Positions 1-8,182 of a stretch of 39,223 nucleotides of DNA are shown here, in pieces. The stretch's first letter is position 1; the number at the start of each line of letters is the position of its first letter. The stretch comes from Bacteroidaceae bacterium (lineage in GTDB: Bacteria > Bacteroidota > Bacteroidia > Bacteroidales > Bacteroidaceae), in the NCBI GenBank assembly GCA_017552435.1, contig JAFZPZ010000026.1, positions 1 to 39,223 on the forward strand. Reading direction: 5' to 3'. The position numbers and the translations under genes are program-made. The notes beneath the pieces were generated by a model. That model was not told where the DNA came from. It saw only the letters and a program-made list of their open reading frames with translations, and searched no databases.

Positions 1-1
1 T

Positions 2-694
2 GATAAAGCCGATAATACATCGATAATTACGAACTACAACGGACGGGTAGGCGATGTGACGCTCTCAGGTCGCACGCTCTACAAGGACGGCGCATGGAAC
101 ACGCTGTGCCTGCCGTTTGACGTCAGCACCAGCGGACCACTCAGCGGCGACGGTGTGACAGCAATGGTGCTCGATGCCGCCAACAGTGGAGTGAGCGGCT
201 CGACGCTGACGCTGAACTTCACCAAAGCCATTGATATCCCCGCCGGCACGCCGTTCATCATAAAGTGGAACAACACGGGCGGCACCATTACCAACCCTGT
301 ATTTACCGGCGTCACCATCAGTAATTCCACAGCCAACAACGAGCAGGCTTTCTTGGGCGGTAGCTTCAAGGGCTCCTACAGCCCCGTCGGCTTCACCGCC
401 AACGACAAGAGCATTCTGTTCCTGGGCACCGAGAACAAGCTGTACTATCCCAGCGCCAAGATGACGCTCGGCTCCTGCCGTGCGTACTTCCAGTTGGACA
501 ACGGAAGCGGCGTGAAGGAGTTCAAGCTGAACTTTGGAGAAGAGGGAAACGAAGTGGACGGAGTTAACGAAGTTAACGGAGTTAAAGAAGTTAACGACGA
601 TAGCTGGTACGACCTGAGTGGCAGGAAGCTCGGCGGCAATCCCACGCAGAAGGGAATCTATATTCATAACGGAAATAAAATAAAAATAAACTGA
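2..694 (+). CDS. C-terminal part of a secreted protein (5' end outside window)
   Basis: The frame is open from the first bases of the window, so the true start lies upstream; the GTG at position 56 is internal. About 230 residues are visible. They are rich in Thr, Ser, Gly and Asn, typical of a beta-sandwich cell-surface protein, and include the phrase 'LYKDGAWNTLCLPFDV'. The end reads 'WYDLSGRKLGG' then 'KGIYIHNGNKIKI', a C-terminal tail found on many secreted Prevotella and Bacteroides proteins and resembling a sorting or anchoring tail. Just before this tail five 9-base units (about 549-596) encode a Glu-Val/Gly-Val linker. The protein's enzymatic or binding role cannot be told from this part. 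TGA stop at 692-694. Confidence 0.8.
   Translation, partial: DKADNTSIITNYNGRVGDVTLSGRTLYKDGAWNTLCLPFDVSTSGPLSGDGVTAMVLDAANSGVSGSTLTLNFTKAIDIPAGTPFIIKWNNTGGTITNPVFTGVTISNSTANNEQAFLGGSFKGSYSPVGFTANDKSILFLGTENKLYYPSAKMTLGSCRAYFQLDNGSGVKEFKLNFGEEGNEVDGVNEVNGVKEVNDDSWYDLSGRKLGGNPTQKGIYIHNGNKIKIN
549..596 (+). repeat. Nonamer tandem repeat inside the coding sequence
   Basis: Five imperfect 9-base units of the type GAAGTTAAC/GGAGTTAAC encode a linker of three-residue steps (EVD, GVN, EVN, GVK, EVN) just before the C-terminal tail. The unit length keeps the frame. The same unit occurs again outside any gene near 29309-29330. Confidence 0.75.
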
Positions 695-697
695 AGT

Positions 698-763
698 AAT
701 AAAAAGAAAAACAAGCTTTTCTTTTGTATTTCTCTCACTTATTCGTACCTTTGCGGGCGAAAA
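698..763 (+). repeat. Promoter-carrying hairpin repeat, copy A
   Basis: An AAAAGAAAA / TTTTCTTTT inverted repeat is followed by the stretch GTATTTCTCTCACTTATTCG and a TACCTTTG box. Nearly the same sequence is found at 10504-10575 and, shortened, at 10429-10478. The unit joins a stem-loop to a complete Bacteroidetes promoter. Confidence 0.75.
723..753 (+). promoter_or_regulatory. Promoter of the amidase-MCE pair
   Basis: TTTG at 723-726, 19 bases, then TACCTTTG at 746-753. This matches the Bacteroidetes sigma-ABfr consensus. Transcription would start near 758-760, about 20 bases before the ATG at 779. Confidence 0.75.
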
Positions 764-778
764 AGTGCATTTAAATAC

Positions 779-1519
779 ATGATGAAACGATATATTGTCT
801 CTTTCTTGTTGCTGTGTTCCTGCCTTTTGGCCTCGCCTTACACACTCGTCATCGATGCCGGGCACGGGGGAAAAGACCCGGGGGCACAGAGCCGGACAGC
901 TAAGGAAAAGAACATCAACCTGGCTGTCGCACTGGCCCTTGGCAAGTTGGTGGAGCAGAACTGCCCCGATGTCAAAGTGGTCTATACACGCAAGACGGAT
1001 GTGTTCGTGGAACTGGACGAGCGCGCCAATATCGCTAACCGCGCCAAGGCCGACCTGTTTATCAGTATCCACACGAACGCTACGCCTGCCAAAATCGGCC
1101 CCCAAGGCACAGAGACCTACACCCTGGGTATGCACCGCGCCGCAGATAATCTGGCTGTCGCCAAGCGCGAGAACTCCGTCATCACCCTGGAGAGCAACTA
1201 CGAAGAGAAGTACGAGGGCTTCGACCCGAACTCGACCGAGAGCTACATCATCTTCGAACTGATGCAAGACAGGAATATGGAGAGCAGCGTCAAGCTGGCA
1301 GGCCTCATTCAGAAGCAGTTCCGCAACACTGCCAAGCGCATCGATAAGGGTGTGCATCAGGCCGGATTCCTTGTGCTCCGCGCCACCAGTATGCCCAGCG
1401 TACTGGTTGAACTTGGCTTCATCAATAACCCCAACGAAGCGGCTTACCTCACCTCCACCGCGGGTGTGAATGCCCTCGCCAAAAGTATCTACAACGCCTT
1501 TGTCGCGTATAAGAAATAG
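779..1519 (+). CDS. N-acetylmuramoyl-L-alanine amidase, Amidase_3 family
   Basis: A zinc enzyme that cuts the bond between MurNAc and L-Ala in peptidoglycan, acting in the periplasm during cell separation or wall turnover. Residues 1-19 form a signal peptide (MMKRY, hydrophobic core, ends LASP). The Amidase_3 zinc site is complete: His29 in 'VIDAGHGGKDPG', Glu43 in 'AKEKN' and His98 in 'FISIHTNA'; the catalytic Glu211 lies in 'VLVELGFINN'. At 246 residues it is a bare catalytic domain with no LysM or SPOR domain. ATG-ATG at 779; the second ATG is equally possible. It has its own promoter and is followed after 12 bases by an MCE gene, so the two are probably one transcript linking wall remodelling and envelope lipid transport. 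Which AmiA/B/C paralogue it replaces cannot be said. Confidence 0.93.
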   Translation: MMKRYIVSFLLLCSCLLASPYTLVIDAGHGGKDPGAQSRTAKEKNINLAVALALGKLVEQNCPDVKVVYTRKTDVFVELDERANIANRAKADLFISIHTNATPAKIGPQGTETYTLGMHRAADNLAVAKRENSVITLESNYEEKYEGFDPNSTESYIIFELMQDRNMESSVKLAGLIQKQFRNTAKRIDKGVHQAGFLVLRATSMPSVLVELGFINNPNEAAYLTSTAGVNALAKSIYNAFVAYKK

Positions 1520-1531
1520 CAGACCAAAAGT

Positions 1532-2419
1532 ATGAAAACAGAAGTCAAGATAGGACTGATGGGAATTGTTGCCCTCGTGGCATTGTATTTCGGTATCAAC
1601 TTTTTGAAGGGTATTAACATGTTCAGTTCCAACGAGGTATATTATATATCCTTCAGCAATACTAAAGGACTGGCGAAGAATAGCCCTGTTTTTGCAGACG
1701 GTTTCAAGGTTGGTACTGTCAGCGACATTCTTTATGACTACAATCATCCTGGCCAGGTGGTGGTGGAGATAAGTACGGACGATGACCTTCGTATCCCGAA
1801 GGGCAGTTCGGCACAACTGGACGAGGCTGTTCTGGGCGGCTGTACCCTGAACATGCTGCTGGCCACAAATCTGCGCGAGGCATATCAGCCGGGCGATACC
1901 ATTCAGGGAAGTGATGTAAGTGGCCTGATGGCAAAGGTGGGCGGTATGGTTCCGCAGTTGGAACAGGTCGTGTCGAAGGTCGATACCCTTGTTACCACCC
2001 TCAACACTCTGCTCTCCAATCCCAATCTGCCCCTAATCCTCCAGAATGCAGAACTCATCACCGAGAGCCTGAACAGCAGTAGCGCACAACTTAACAGCCT
2101 GCTGGGTAACGATATACCGAAGATGGCTGGCACATTTACGCAGGCCGGAGAGAATGTCGTTACGTTGACTGACAAGATGAACCAACTGGACCTGAAGGCC
2201 ACACTAGACAACGTCAACCAGACCCTGAGCAGCGTGCATAACATGATGGAGCAGATACAGAGTCCCGACGGCACACTGGGCAAGATGATGTCCGACCCAG
2301 AACTCTACGATAACCTGAACCATACCGTGCAGAGCGCCGACAGCCTTGTGACAGACCTCAAGGCACACCCCAAACGCTACGTCCACTTCTCCGTTTTCGG
2401 CAAGAAGGAAGGGAAATAG
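1532..2419 (+). CDS. MlaD/MCE-family lipid transport protein
   Basis: Membrane-anchored periplasmic protein of the MCE family, the substrate-binding part of Mla-type phospholipid transporters between inner and outer membrane. Residues 1-25 carry a short cytoplasmic start (MKTEVKIG) and one transmembrane helix. The MCE domain follows at about 38-115, with 'YYISFSNTKGLAKNSPVFADGFKVGTV'-like features: the strand start, the 'GL...SPV...G..VG.V' core and 'GGCTLNM' near the end. Residues 135-280 are helical, with heptad-like Leu and Asn/Thr patterns ('LVTTLNTLLSN', 'LNSLLG'), fitting the helical needle or barrel of MCE proteins. One MCE domain and 295 residues is the usual Bacteroidetes form. No mlaE or mlaF lies in the window, so the ATPase and permease must be elsewhere. 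Confidence 0.9.
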   Translation: MKTEVKIGLMGIVALVALYFGINFLKGINMFSSNEVYYISFSNTKGLAKNSPVFADGFKVGTVSDILYDYNHPGQVVVEISTDDDLRIPKGSSAQLDEAVLGGCTLNMLLATNLREAYQPGDTIQGSDVSGLMAKVGGMVPQLEQVVSKVDTLVTTLNTLLSNPNLPLILQNAELITESLNSSSAQLNSLLGNDIPKMAGTFTQAGENVVTLTDKMNQLDLKATLDNVNQTLSSVHNMMEQIQSPDGTLGKMMSDPELYDNLNHTVQSADSLVTDLKAHPKRYVHFSVFGKKEGK

Positions 2420-2421
2420 AA

Positions 2422-2446
2422 AAGGCCCCCGTATTTTCGGAGGCCT
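2422..2446. terminator. Bidirectional hairpin between convergent genes
   Basis: Stem AAGGCC-CCCG / CGG-AGGCCTT with a short loop. On the minus strand it is followed by TTTTC, so it fits best as terminator of the beta-glucosidase operon, but it also closes the amidase-MCE unit. Confidence 0.65.
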
Positions 2447-2483
2447 TGGAGTCGTTATCACCAGGCGCTACGAGGCCTGGAGG

Positions 2484-4733
2484 TTATTTCAGCGTGAATT
2501 TTACTTTGCAAGTGAGGCGGTCGCTGGCGTCGCCGGCCCAGGCTATGAAGTCGCCGGGTTCGGCTTTCCAGTCGCCTGTCGTCTCGTCCCAGAAGGAGAG
2601 GGCCCGTTTGTCTGTATTCAACGTGAGGGTCTGAGTCTCGCCTGGCTTTAGAATGACTTTCTGGAAAGCTTTCAGTTCCTTGACAGGACGGTCCACACTG
2701 CACTTGACGTCGGTGATGTAGAGCTGCACGACATCAGCTCCAGGCCTATCACCTGTATTCGTGACATCGACCTTGAAGGTCATGTTCCCGTCGGTTGTCT
2801 CATTGAATGCACATCTGAGGTTGCTCACCTTGAAGGTGGTGTAACTCAATCCGTGACCAAAGGCGAAGGCGGGTTTCAGCTTCTGCTTGTCGGTCCAACG
2901 GTAGCCGACATAGATACCCTCCTTGTACTCCTCGTCGATAATCTTCTTGCCTTCGCGCCAGATGCCTGGGAAGGCTGCTTCGCCGAAGCTATGAGCTCCG
3001 CACTGGTCCAGGCTCTCGTACCAGGTGAAAGGCAGGTGCCCGCTGGGGCTGACGTCGCCCAACAGGATGGCTGCCAGAGCTATGCCAGCCTCGCTGCCGA
3101 GGAACCATCCTTGCACGATAGCGGGAACTTGCTTGCGCCAAGGCATGCTGACGGCGTTGCCGCTGATGTTGACGTAGATGGTGTTTTTGTTGACGTCGGC
3201 AATGGCGGTGATGAGCTTTTCCTGGTTGTAGGGCAAGTCCATCGTCTTGCGGTCGTGACCCTCGCAGTCCTGATAGTCGCTCTTGTTCAATCCTCCGAAG
3301 ATAACCACATAGTCGGCAGTCTTAGCCTTCTCTACAGCCTCAGCGATGAGTTCTTCGGGTGTGCGGTCGTCTTTGAGGTTCTGCCCTGTGGTGACACCAT
3401 TGTAGTTGCCGCTTGTATCGCCCACATAGCCGCGAGCATATTCTATCTGGCAGTCAGACCCCTTCAGATGTTCCTGAAGACCTTGCAGTGGACTGATTTC
3501 GTGCTGGGCTTTCAGTGAGCTGGAACCGCCGCCTACGGTCATCATCTTGATAGCATTCTCGCCTACGACAAGAATCTTCTTGCCCTCGGCCTGGATTGGC
3601 AGCACGTTGCGCTCGTTCTGTAAGAGGACGATGCCTTCCCGCGCCACGAGTTGGGCTGTTAAGTAATGCTCCTCGCTGCAAAGGAAACCGTAAGGCTTCT
3701 TCTTGTTCATCGTGGTGCGGAAGAAGAGGCGCAGGACGCGGCGTACCTTCTCGTCCAGTTCCTTTGTGGTGTATTTACCATCGAGGATTGCCTTCTGGTA
3801 CTGCTTGGAGAGGTAATACATATCGTAGGCGTTCGTAGCACCCATAGTGAGGCCGTCCGTCCAGGTTCCAAACTCCATATCGAGTCCGTTCTTGACAGCC
3901 TGGTCGAGGTCGTGCGCTCCGCCCCAGTCGCTAACAACAACACCGTCGAAGCCCCAGTCCTGCTTCAATATCTTGCCCAGCGTGTATTGGTTGTGACAGT
4001 TGTGCTCATCCTTGTAGAGATTGTATGCGCCCATCACGCCCCAGGCTTTACCCTCCTTGACGGCAGCCTCGAAGCCTGGCAGATATATTTCATGCAAGGC
4101 TCGGTCGCCTACGATGACGTTCACCTGATGGCGGTATTCCTCATCGTTGTTCAGGCAGTAATGCTTCACGCAACTGGCCACGCCGACGCTCTGTAATCCC
4201 TGAACGTAGCGTACAACCATACGAGAAGTGAGGTAGGGGTCTTCGCCCATGTATTCGAAGTTACGGCCTCCGAGAGGGGTGCGGTAGATGTTTATGCCCG
4301 GCCCCAGAATCATCGCTTTGCCACGATAAAGTGCTTCCTCGCCCAAAGCTGCACCATACATGGCGGAGAGTGAGGGGTGCCATGTGGCTGCGAGACAGGT
4401 CAGAGCCGGGAAGGCCACACAGGAATCATTTGTCTGTCCGGCCTGTTCCCACTCGTCCCAAAGCACATCGGGACGAACGCCGTGAGGTCCGTCGTCTGTC
4501 CAGAAATCGGGCATACCGAGGCGTTTGACACCTGGGCTCGAGAACTTGCTCTGGGCATGAATCACACTAATCTTCTCTGCCAGCGTCATGCGGGAGAGAG
4601 CATCTTCCACGCGGGTCTCGATGTCCTTCGAGGGGTCGAGATAAGGAGGAAGCTGTGTTTGAGAGTGAAGAGTGAAGAATGAAGAGTGAAGAATGAATAG
4701 GAGGAAAGCAAAAAGGCGTAACATATACTTCAT
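2484..4733 (-). CDS. bglX: Secreted glycoside hydrolase family 3 (beta-glucosidase type)
   Basis: Periplasmic or secreted GH3 enzyme removing terminal beta-linked sugars (glucose or xylose) from oligosaccharides. The layout is complete: signal peptide 1-25, GH3 N-terminal barrel about 35-360 with the substrate motif 'KHYCLNNDEEYRH' (190-202) and the nucleophile Asp269 in 'GVVVSDWGG', GH3 C-terminal domain about 395-600, and a fibronectin-III-like domain from about 650 with 'KELKAFQKV'. At 749 residues it is full length. The signal peptide core 'FILHSSFFTLHS' is encoded by an exact copy of a dispersed heptamer repeat (4664-4694). It starts 6 bases after fmt and is last in a minus-strand operon. 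The precise substrate cannot be read from sequence; the symbol marks the family only. Confidence 0.9.
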   Translation of the reverse strand: MKYMLRLFAFLLFILHSSFFTLHSQTQLPPYLDPSKDIETRVEDALSRMTLAEKISVIHAQSKFSSPGVKRLGMPDFWTDDGPHGVRPDVLWDEWEQAGQTNDSCVAFPALTCLAATWHPSLSAMYGAALGEEALYRGKAMILGPGINIYRTPLGGRNFEYMGEDPYLTSRMVVRYVQGLQSVGVASCVKHYCLNNDEEYRHQVNVIVGDRALHEIYLPGFEAAVKEGKAWGVMGAYNLYKDEHNCHNQYTLGKILKQDWGFDGVVVSDWGGAHDLDQAVKNGLDMEFGTWTDGLTMGATNAYDMYYLSKQYQKAILDGKYTTKELDEKVRRVLRLFFRTTMNKKKPYGFLCSEEHYLTAQLVAREGIVLLQNERNVLPIQAEGKKILVVGENAIKMMTVGGGSSSLKAQHEISPLQGLQEHLKGSDCQIEYARGYVGDTSGNYNGVTTGQNLKDDRTPEELIAEAVEKAKTADYVVIFGGLNKSDYQDCEGHDRKTMDLPYNQEKLITAIADVNKNTIYVNISGNAVSMPWRKQVPAIVQGWFLGSEAGIALAAILLGDVSPSGHLPFTWYESLDQCGAHSFGEAAFPGIWREGKKIIDEEYKEGIYVGYRWTDKQKLKPAFAFGHGLSYTTFKVSNLRCAFNETTDGNMTFKVDVTNTGDRPGADVVQLYITDVKCSVDRPVKELKAFQKVILKPGETQTLTLNTDKRALSFWDETTGDWKAEPGDFIAWAGDASDRLTCKVKFTLK
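4664..4698. repeat. Heptamer array inside the bglX signal peptide
   Basis: Five 7-base units (AGTGAAG/AATGAAG on the plus strand). Bases 4664-4694 are identical over 31 bases to 13552-13582 between leuC and leuD. Seven is not a multiple of three, so gain or loss of one unit would break the reading frame. Confidence 0.85.
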
Positions 4734-4739
4734 TTTTAA

Positions 4740-5702
4740 TTATTTACTATTAATTTCTATTTTTGTGCCGCGAAGGAGGTCTGCTATAGGCATTCGTTTC
4801 TTGCCGGCGAGCTGAACCTCATCGAGGGAAAGGAATCCTCCTGGTAAAGAGATGCGCAAGAAGTCGGACCCTCTCTCAACCTCTCCTTTGTATGGAGAGG
4901 CGTTTTTTGCTTCGGGAAGCATGGTGGCACGGAAAATTTTCATCTCTGTCTCCTTGCTGTTAGCAATGACGGGTGTCCAGGCGGCAGGGTAGGGGCTAAG
5001 GCCCCGGATGAAGTTGTAGGCACTCTGGAGCGTATGCTCTTGCCATTTAATCTGACATGTTTCCTTGAATATCTTCGGGGCGGGTCGCAGGGGTTCGTCC
5101 GTCATGAACTGGCTTTGGTCTGTGGCTGTTGCCTGTCCGTTTTCGATGAGGCGGACCGTCTTGATAACCAGTTCAGCACCCTGCATCATGAGCTTGTCGT
5201 GCACATCTTCGGCACAATCGTCGGGAGCAATAGGTATGCGTTCCTGGAGGATGATGCGGCCTGTATCTATCTGTTCGTCGAGGAAGAAGGTCGTGATGCC
5301 TGTCTCGGCGTCGCCATTGATGATGGCCCAGTTGATGGGTGCAGCACCGCGATACTGCGGCAGCAGGGCAGCGTGCAGATTGAAGGTGCCGAGTGGCGGC
5401 AAAGCCCACACGACCTGCGGCAGCATGCGGAAAGCAACGACTATCTGCAGGTCTGGCTGCAGAGCTCTGAGTTCGGCGATGAAAGCTTCGTCGCGCAACT
5501 TTTCCGGTTGCAGGACGGGGATGCCTTTCTCCAGAGCGAACTTCTTGACCGGGCTGCTCTGCAGGACATCATGGTGCCGGCCAATGGCCTTGTCGGGCAT
5601 CGTGACGACACCAACTACGTTACACTCCTCTTCTATGAGACGGCTCAGTGTCTGGACTGCGAAGTCCGGAGTGCCCATGAAGACGATACGAGGCCTGTTC
5701 AT
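4740..5702 (-). CDS. fmt: Methionyl-tRNA formyltransferase
   Basis: Cytosolic enzyme that formylates initiator Met-tRNA using 10-formyl-tetrahydrofolate. The catalytic triad is present: Asn108 and His110 in 'NLHAALLPQYRGAAP' and Asp146 in 'DEQIDTGRI'. The N-terminal formyltransferase domain covers about 4-185 and the C-terminal OB-type domain about 205-315; 320 residues is normal length. Residues about 267-280 ('NASPYKGEVERGSD') do not look like Fmt and are encoded by a CCTCTCC/GGAGAGG palindromic repeat (4880-4900). The ATG overlaps the TGA of the DUF1080 gene (ATGA), so translation is coupled. A housekeeping gene between a lipoprotein and a glycosidase is an unusual setting. Confidence 0.95.
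   Translation of the reverse strand: MNRPRIVFMGTPDFAVQTLSRLIEEECNVVGVVTMPDKAIGRHHDVLQSSPVKKFALEKGIPVLQPEKLRDEAFIAELRALQPDLQIVVAFRMLPQVVWALPPLGTFNLHAALLPQYRGAAPINWAIINGDAETGITTFFLDEQIDTGRIILQERIPIAPDDCAEDVHDKLMMQGAELVIKTVRLIENGQATATDQSQFMTDEPLRPAPKIFKETCQIKWQEHTLQSAYNFIRGLSPYPAAWTPVIANSKETEMKIFRATMLPEAKNASPYKGEVERGSDFLRISLPGGFLSLDEVQLAGKKRMPIADLLRGTKIEINSK
4880..4900. repeat. Palindromic repeat inserted in fmt
   Basis: CCTCTCC, a 7-base loop, GGAGAGG. It encodes an extra hydrophilic stretch in a loop of the C-terminal domain. It is related to the terminator-like hairpin at 6759-6780: both have a CTCTCC stem and, on opposite strands, a TTGAG...GAGG tail. Confidence 0.7.
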
Positions 5703-6730
5703 AACTCCTTCACATATATGTTTCTGAAGAAGCAGCGGCAGCCGTGGGCCTGCATCTCGATCTGGTCGCTGGGGAAGATAGGCAGTTTGCGGTCCCAGTA
5801 GTTTTCCAGGACAACATTATCTACCACCATTACGCCATTCAGCCAAACCGTAACCTTCTCGCCGCGCATGATAATGCGGAAGGTATTCCATTCGCCCAAC
5901 TTGTTGTCCTCCACGCTGGTCGGGACGGAGGGATTCACTTTGTTGTTATAGAGGCCGCCGGAACCCACCTGTGCACCGACATTGGTGCGGCGGATGTCCC
6001 AGATCTGGACCTGTGGAGCGCCGCGCAGATAGACACCAGCATCAGGCTCCTTGCCGTTCGGGTCGAGTCGCCAGTCCACAAGCAGTTCGAAGTCGGCATA
6101 CTTGTTTACGGTGCATATATTGTCCCAACCGTTTCCGATGTACACCAGATTGCCGTCCTCCACGATCCAGTCGCGTCGCATCAGTTCGTCGGCCTTCTGC
6201 TGAGCTTCGTTCAGGTCCTTGGAGCTCATCTTGGCACGGGCGATGGGGTTTTCCACGAGGCCTTTCCATCCGCTCAGGTCCTTACCGTTGAAAAGACAGA
6301 CGAAGCCCTCAGCATCTTTGTTTACGGCAGTCAGCCAGGCCTGTGCTTTTTTCCTCTGCTTTTTATTTATGAGGGGCAAGGCACGAGCCAGTATGTCGCG
6401 GGATTCCTTGCCATTATATTCGGGGTGATTCGACATGATGCTCCAAACAGCCGTAGCTGCAGCATTTGCCGTGGATTGCTGCTTGTCACTCAACAATGTG
6501 GCAGCATACGTCAGCGCCTGGTAGGTACCGGCCTGAGCCATCAGCGTAAGCGCAGCTTCTCGCTGAGCCGCGTCGTTCGTCTGCTCGATGATGTGGCGCA
6601 GATAGATGACTTGGTTTTCGGGCGTCAGCGTCTGGGCTTTTACAATTGAATATTCTTGCGCTCCGTTGGTGCTCAGGCGGCAAGCCGGAAGACAAATGAC
6701 AAGTAAAAAAAGAAGAAAGATTTTTTTCAT
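5699..6730 (-). CDS. DUF1080 (3-keto-disaccharide hydrolase fold) lipoprotein
   Basis: Lipoprotein with signal 'MKKIFLLFLLVICLPAC', the Cys being the lipidation site. I chose the ATG at 6730 over 6739 because it gives a compact signal peptide; the upstream start adds only three residues. The middle part (about 25-140) has helical repeats resembling HEAT repeats ('REAALTLMAQAGTYQALTYA'). The C-terminal 200 residues are a DUF1080 lectin-like jelly roll, beginning 'FVCLFNGKDLSGWKG' and including 'EDGNLVYIG' and 'PDAGVYLRG'. Some DUF1080 members hydrolyse 3-keto-glycosides; whether this one does is unknown. It is coupled to fmt by a 4-base overlap and lies in the same operon as the GH3 enzyme, which suggests carbohydrate use. 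Confidence 0.85.
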   Translation of the reverse strand: MKKIFLLFLLVICLPACRLSTNGAQEYSIVKAQTLTPENQVIYLRHIIEQTNDAAQREAALTLMAQAGTYQALTYAATLLSDKQQSTANAAATAVWSIMSNHPEYNGKESRDILARALPLINKKQRKKAQAWLTAVNKDAEGFVCLFNGKDLSGWKGLVENPIARAKMSSKDLNEAQQKADELMRRDWIVEDGNLVYIGNGWDNICTVNKYADFELLVDWRLDPNGKEPDAGVYLRGAPQVQIWDIRRTNVGAQVGSGGLYNNKVNPSVPTSVEDNKLGEWNTFRIIMRGEKVTVWLNGVMVVDNVVLENYWDRKLPIFPSDQIEMQAHGCRCFFRNIYVKEL

Positions 6731-6758
6731 CGTAGTCAAGCGTTTAAAGTCAAAAAAG

Positions 6759-6780
6759 CCCCTCTCTGGCAGGAGAGGGG
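6759..6780 (-). terminator. Rho-independent terminator after methylmalonyl-CoA epimerase
   Basis: Perfect 8-bp stem CCCCTCTC / GAGAGGGG with a 6-base loop. On the minus strand it is followed by GC and TTTTTT. It belongs to the same palindromic repeat family as the insert in fmt. Confidence 0.8.
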
Positions 6781-6793
6781 TTTGAGTTGAGGC

Positions 6794-7198
6794 TTATTCT
6801 TCGCAAAGTTCGGTCAGGATGCCACAAGTGCTTTTCGGATGCAGGAATGCGATGTGCAGTCCGTCGGCACCGTTACGTGGAGCCTTGTCGATGAGGCGGA
6901 TGCCCTTGCTGTCGCACATAGCGAGAGCTTCGCTCACACCATCCTCAATCTTGAAGGCAACATGGTGCACACCCTTGCCACCGTTATCCAGGAATTTCTG
7001 TACGGTGCTCTCGGGGCATGTGGGCTCCAGCAGTTCCAGTTTTACTTCGCCAACCTTGAGGAAGGCGGTCTTAACCTTCTGGTCTTCTACAGTCTCTGTC
7101 TTGTAAACTTCCAGTCCCAGTACGTCGCGGAAGAAGGGCAGTACCTCGTCGATGCTCTGCACGGCGATGCCCAGGTGTTCAATGCGTGAAATCTTCAT
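6794..7198 (-). CDS. mce: Methylmalonyl-CoA epimerase
   Basis: Converts (2R)- and (2S)-methylmalonyl-CoA, a step of the succinate-propionate pathway used by Bacteroidales to make propionate. It is a VOC-fold protein of 134 residues with two beta-alpha-beta-beta-beta modules. Expected metal ligands are seen: His8 in 'IEHLGIAV', His79 in 'GVHHVAFKI' and Glu130 in 'GILTELCEE'. Length and the motif 'APRNGADGLHIAFLHPK' match the family closely. It is a single-gene unit with its own promoter (7251-7281) and terminator (6759-6780). The mutase and decarboxylase genes that often follow it in other Bacteroidales are not in this window. Confidence 0.95.
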   Translation of the reverse strand: MKISRIEHLGIAVQSIDEVLPFFRDVLGLEVYKTETVEDQKVKTAFLKVGEVKLELLEPTCPESTVQKFLDNGGKGVHHVAFKIEDGVSEALAMCDSKGIRLIDKAPRNGADGLHIAFLHPKSTCGILTELCEE

Positions 7199-7250
7199 AA
7201 TGATTGTTTTTTTGTTTATGAGTTCTTATGTTTTTTGGTAAAATCGTATG

Positions 7251-7281
7251 CAAAGGTACTTCTTTTTTCGTGAACAACAAA
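7251..7281 (-). promoter_or_regulatory. Promoter of the epimerase gene
   Basis: On the minus strand TTTG (7281-7278), 19 bases, TACCTTTG (7258-7251). Full match to the Bacteroidetes consensus; the leader is about 45 bases. Confidence 0.8.
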
Positions 7282-7299
7282 ACGAAGCGCTTCTTTTTT

Positions 7300-8178
7300 T
7301 TATTTCTTATGAAATTGTGTGTAAGCTCCCAATTTGTAGAAAGCAAAAAGCACTTGGGAAGGATGCTTTCCCAGTAGGTTGGTGCGGAGCAGCGGCTTTC
7401 CTATTATATATAGGATACGCACCAAGCCAAGCAGATGCCATCGCTCCAGGCTCAGAGCTAAGGTTGAGACACGGACATGCTTCTGCTGTTCTATGTCCAT
7501 CGAGGCCAGAGAACGCAATGCTGTTTCCGTTTTCTGGAGGTACACCTCGGCATCCTCCAGCCCCCGGTGCGTCAACTTGTTGTCGATATGCAGAACCTTG
7601 ATGCCTCGTCGCTTCAGCTCCAACCCGAAGCGTGTGTCCTCGTGCCCATATTCATGGAGTTGCTCATCGAAACAGATGGAGAGAAACAGCTCGCGTAGGA
7701 TAAGGAAATTGAAGGTGGTGAACTGGGCGTAAGGGGAATGGCGACGATACTCGAGTGTCAAACGTTTCTCTACAGCCACCTCATAATCGTAGCGCAGACG
7801 AGCTGCAGGACGCGGACACCTGGGCAGGTTGCCTGTGCCGCCACAAATGACCTGCGCTTCCTCTGTCATCGTCAAATAGTTGGCAATGAATGACTCGCTG
7901 CGCACCTCTGCATCGGCATCGATGAAAAGCAGCCATTCGCCCTTCGCCTCTCGGGCAAGGGCATTGCGGATAGCGGCGCGACCCATATTGTGATTTGCCC
8001 AGAAAATGCGACAACCTGGCAGCTTCTCTATCTCTCTGTTCTTCGCGTTGATTGCGGAATCCGTGGAACAGTCATCGCCCACAATCAATTCGCCCTCTGG
8101 AGGAAGTTGCAACAGCAACTGTCGTACCAAACCAGTGCAATCGTAATTATATGTTGGGATAAGTACAGAGAGTTTCAT
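7300..8178 (-). CDS. Family 2 glycosyltransferase
   Basis: GT-A fold inverting glycosyltransferase, probably cytosolic or membrane-associated, adding a sugar to a glycan or lipid acceptor. Start chosen at 8178 ('MKLSVLIPTYNYD'); the in-frame ATG at 8196 lies upstream of the promoter box and cannot be used from it. Motifs seen: the nucleotide-binding start 'SVLIPTYNYDC', 'IVGDDCSTD', the metal-binding DxD in 'LLFIDADAE', and 'EYGHEDTRFGLELKRRG', the usual GT2 acceptor/catalytic ED region. The C-terminal part (about 250-292) is hydrophobic and basic and may touch the membrane. 292 residues. It is a lone gene, not in a capsule or LPS cluster, so donor and acceptor are unknown. Confidence 0.88.
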   Translation of the reverse strand: MKLSVLIPTYNYDCTGLVRQLLLQLPPEGELIVGDDCSTDSAINAKNREIEKLPGCRIFWANHNMGRAAIRNALAREAKGEWLLFIDADAEVRSESFIANYLTMTEEAQVICGGTGNLPRCPRPAARLRYDYEVAVEKRLTLEYRRHSPYAQFTTFNFLILRELFLSICFDEQLHEYGHEDTRFGLELKRRGIKVLHIDNKLTHRGLEDAEVYLQKTETALRSLASMDIEQQKHVRVSTLALSLERWHLLGLVRILYIIGKPLLRTNLLGKHPSQVLFAFYKLGAYTQFHKK

Positions 8179-8182
8179 GGCA

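Noticed and set aside
65-1816. 583-residue open frame on the minus strand
   Set aside because: It is the antisense shadow of the first gene, the amidase and the MCE gene, and crosses the promoter repeat; its composition is that of reversed codon bias.
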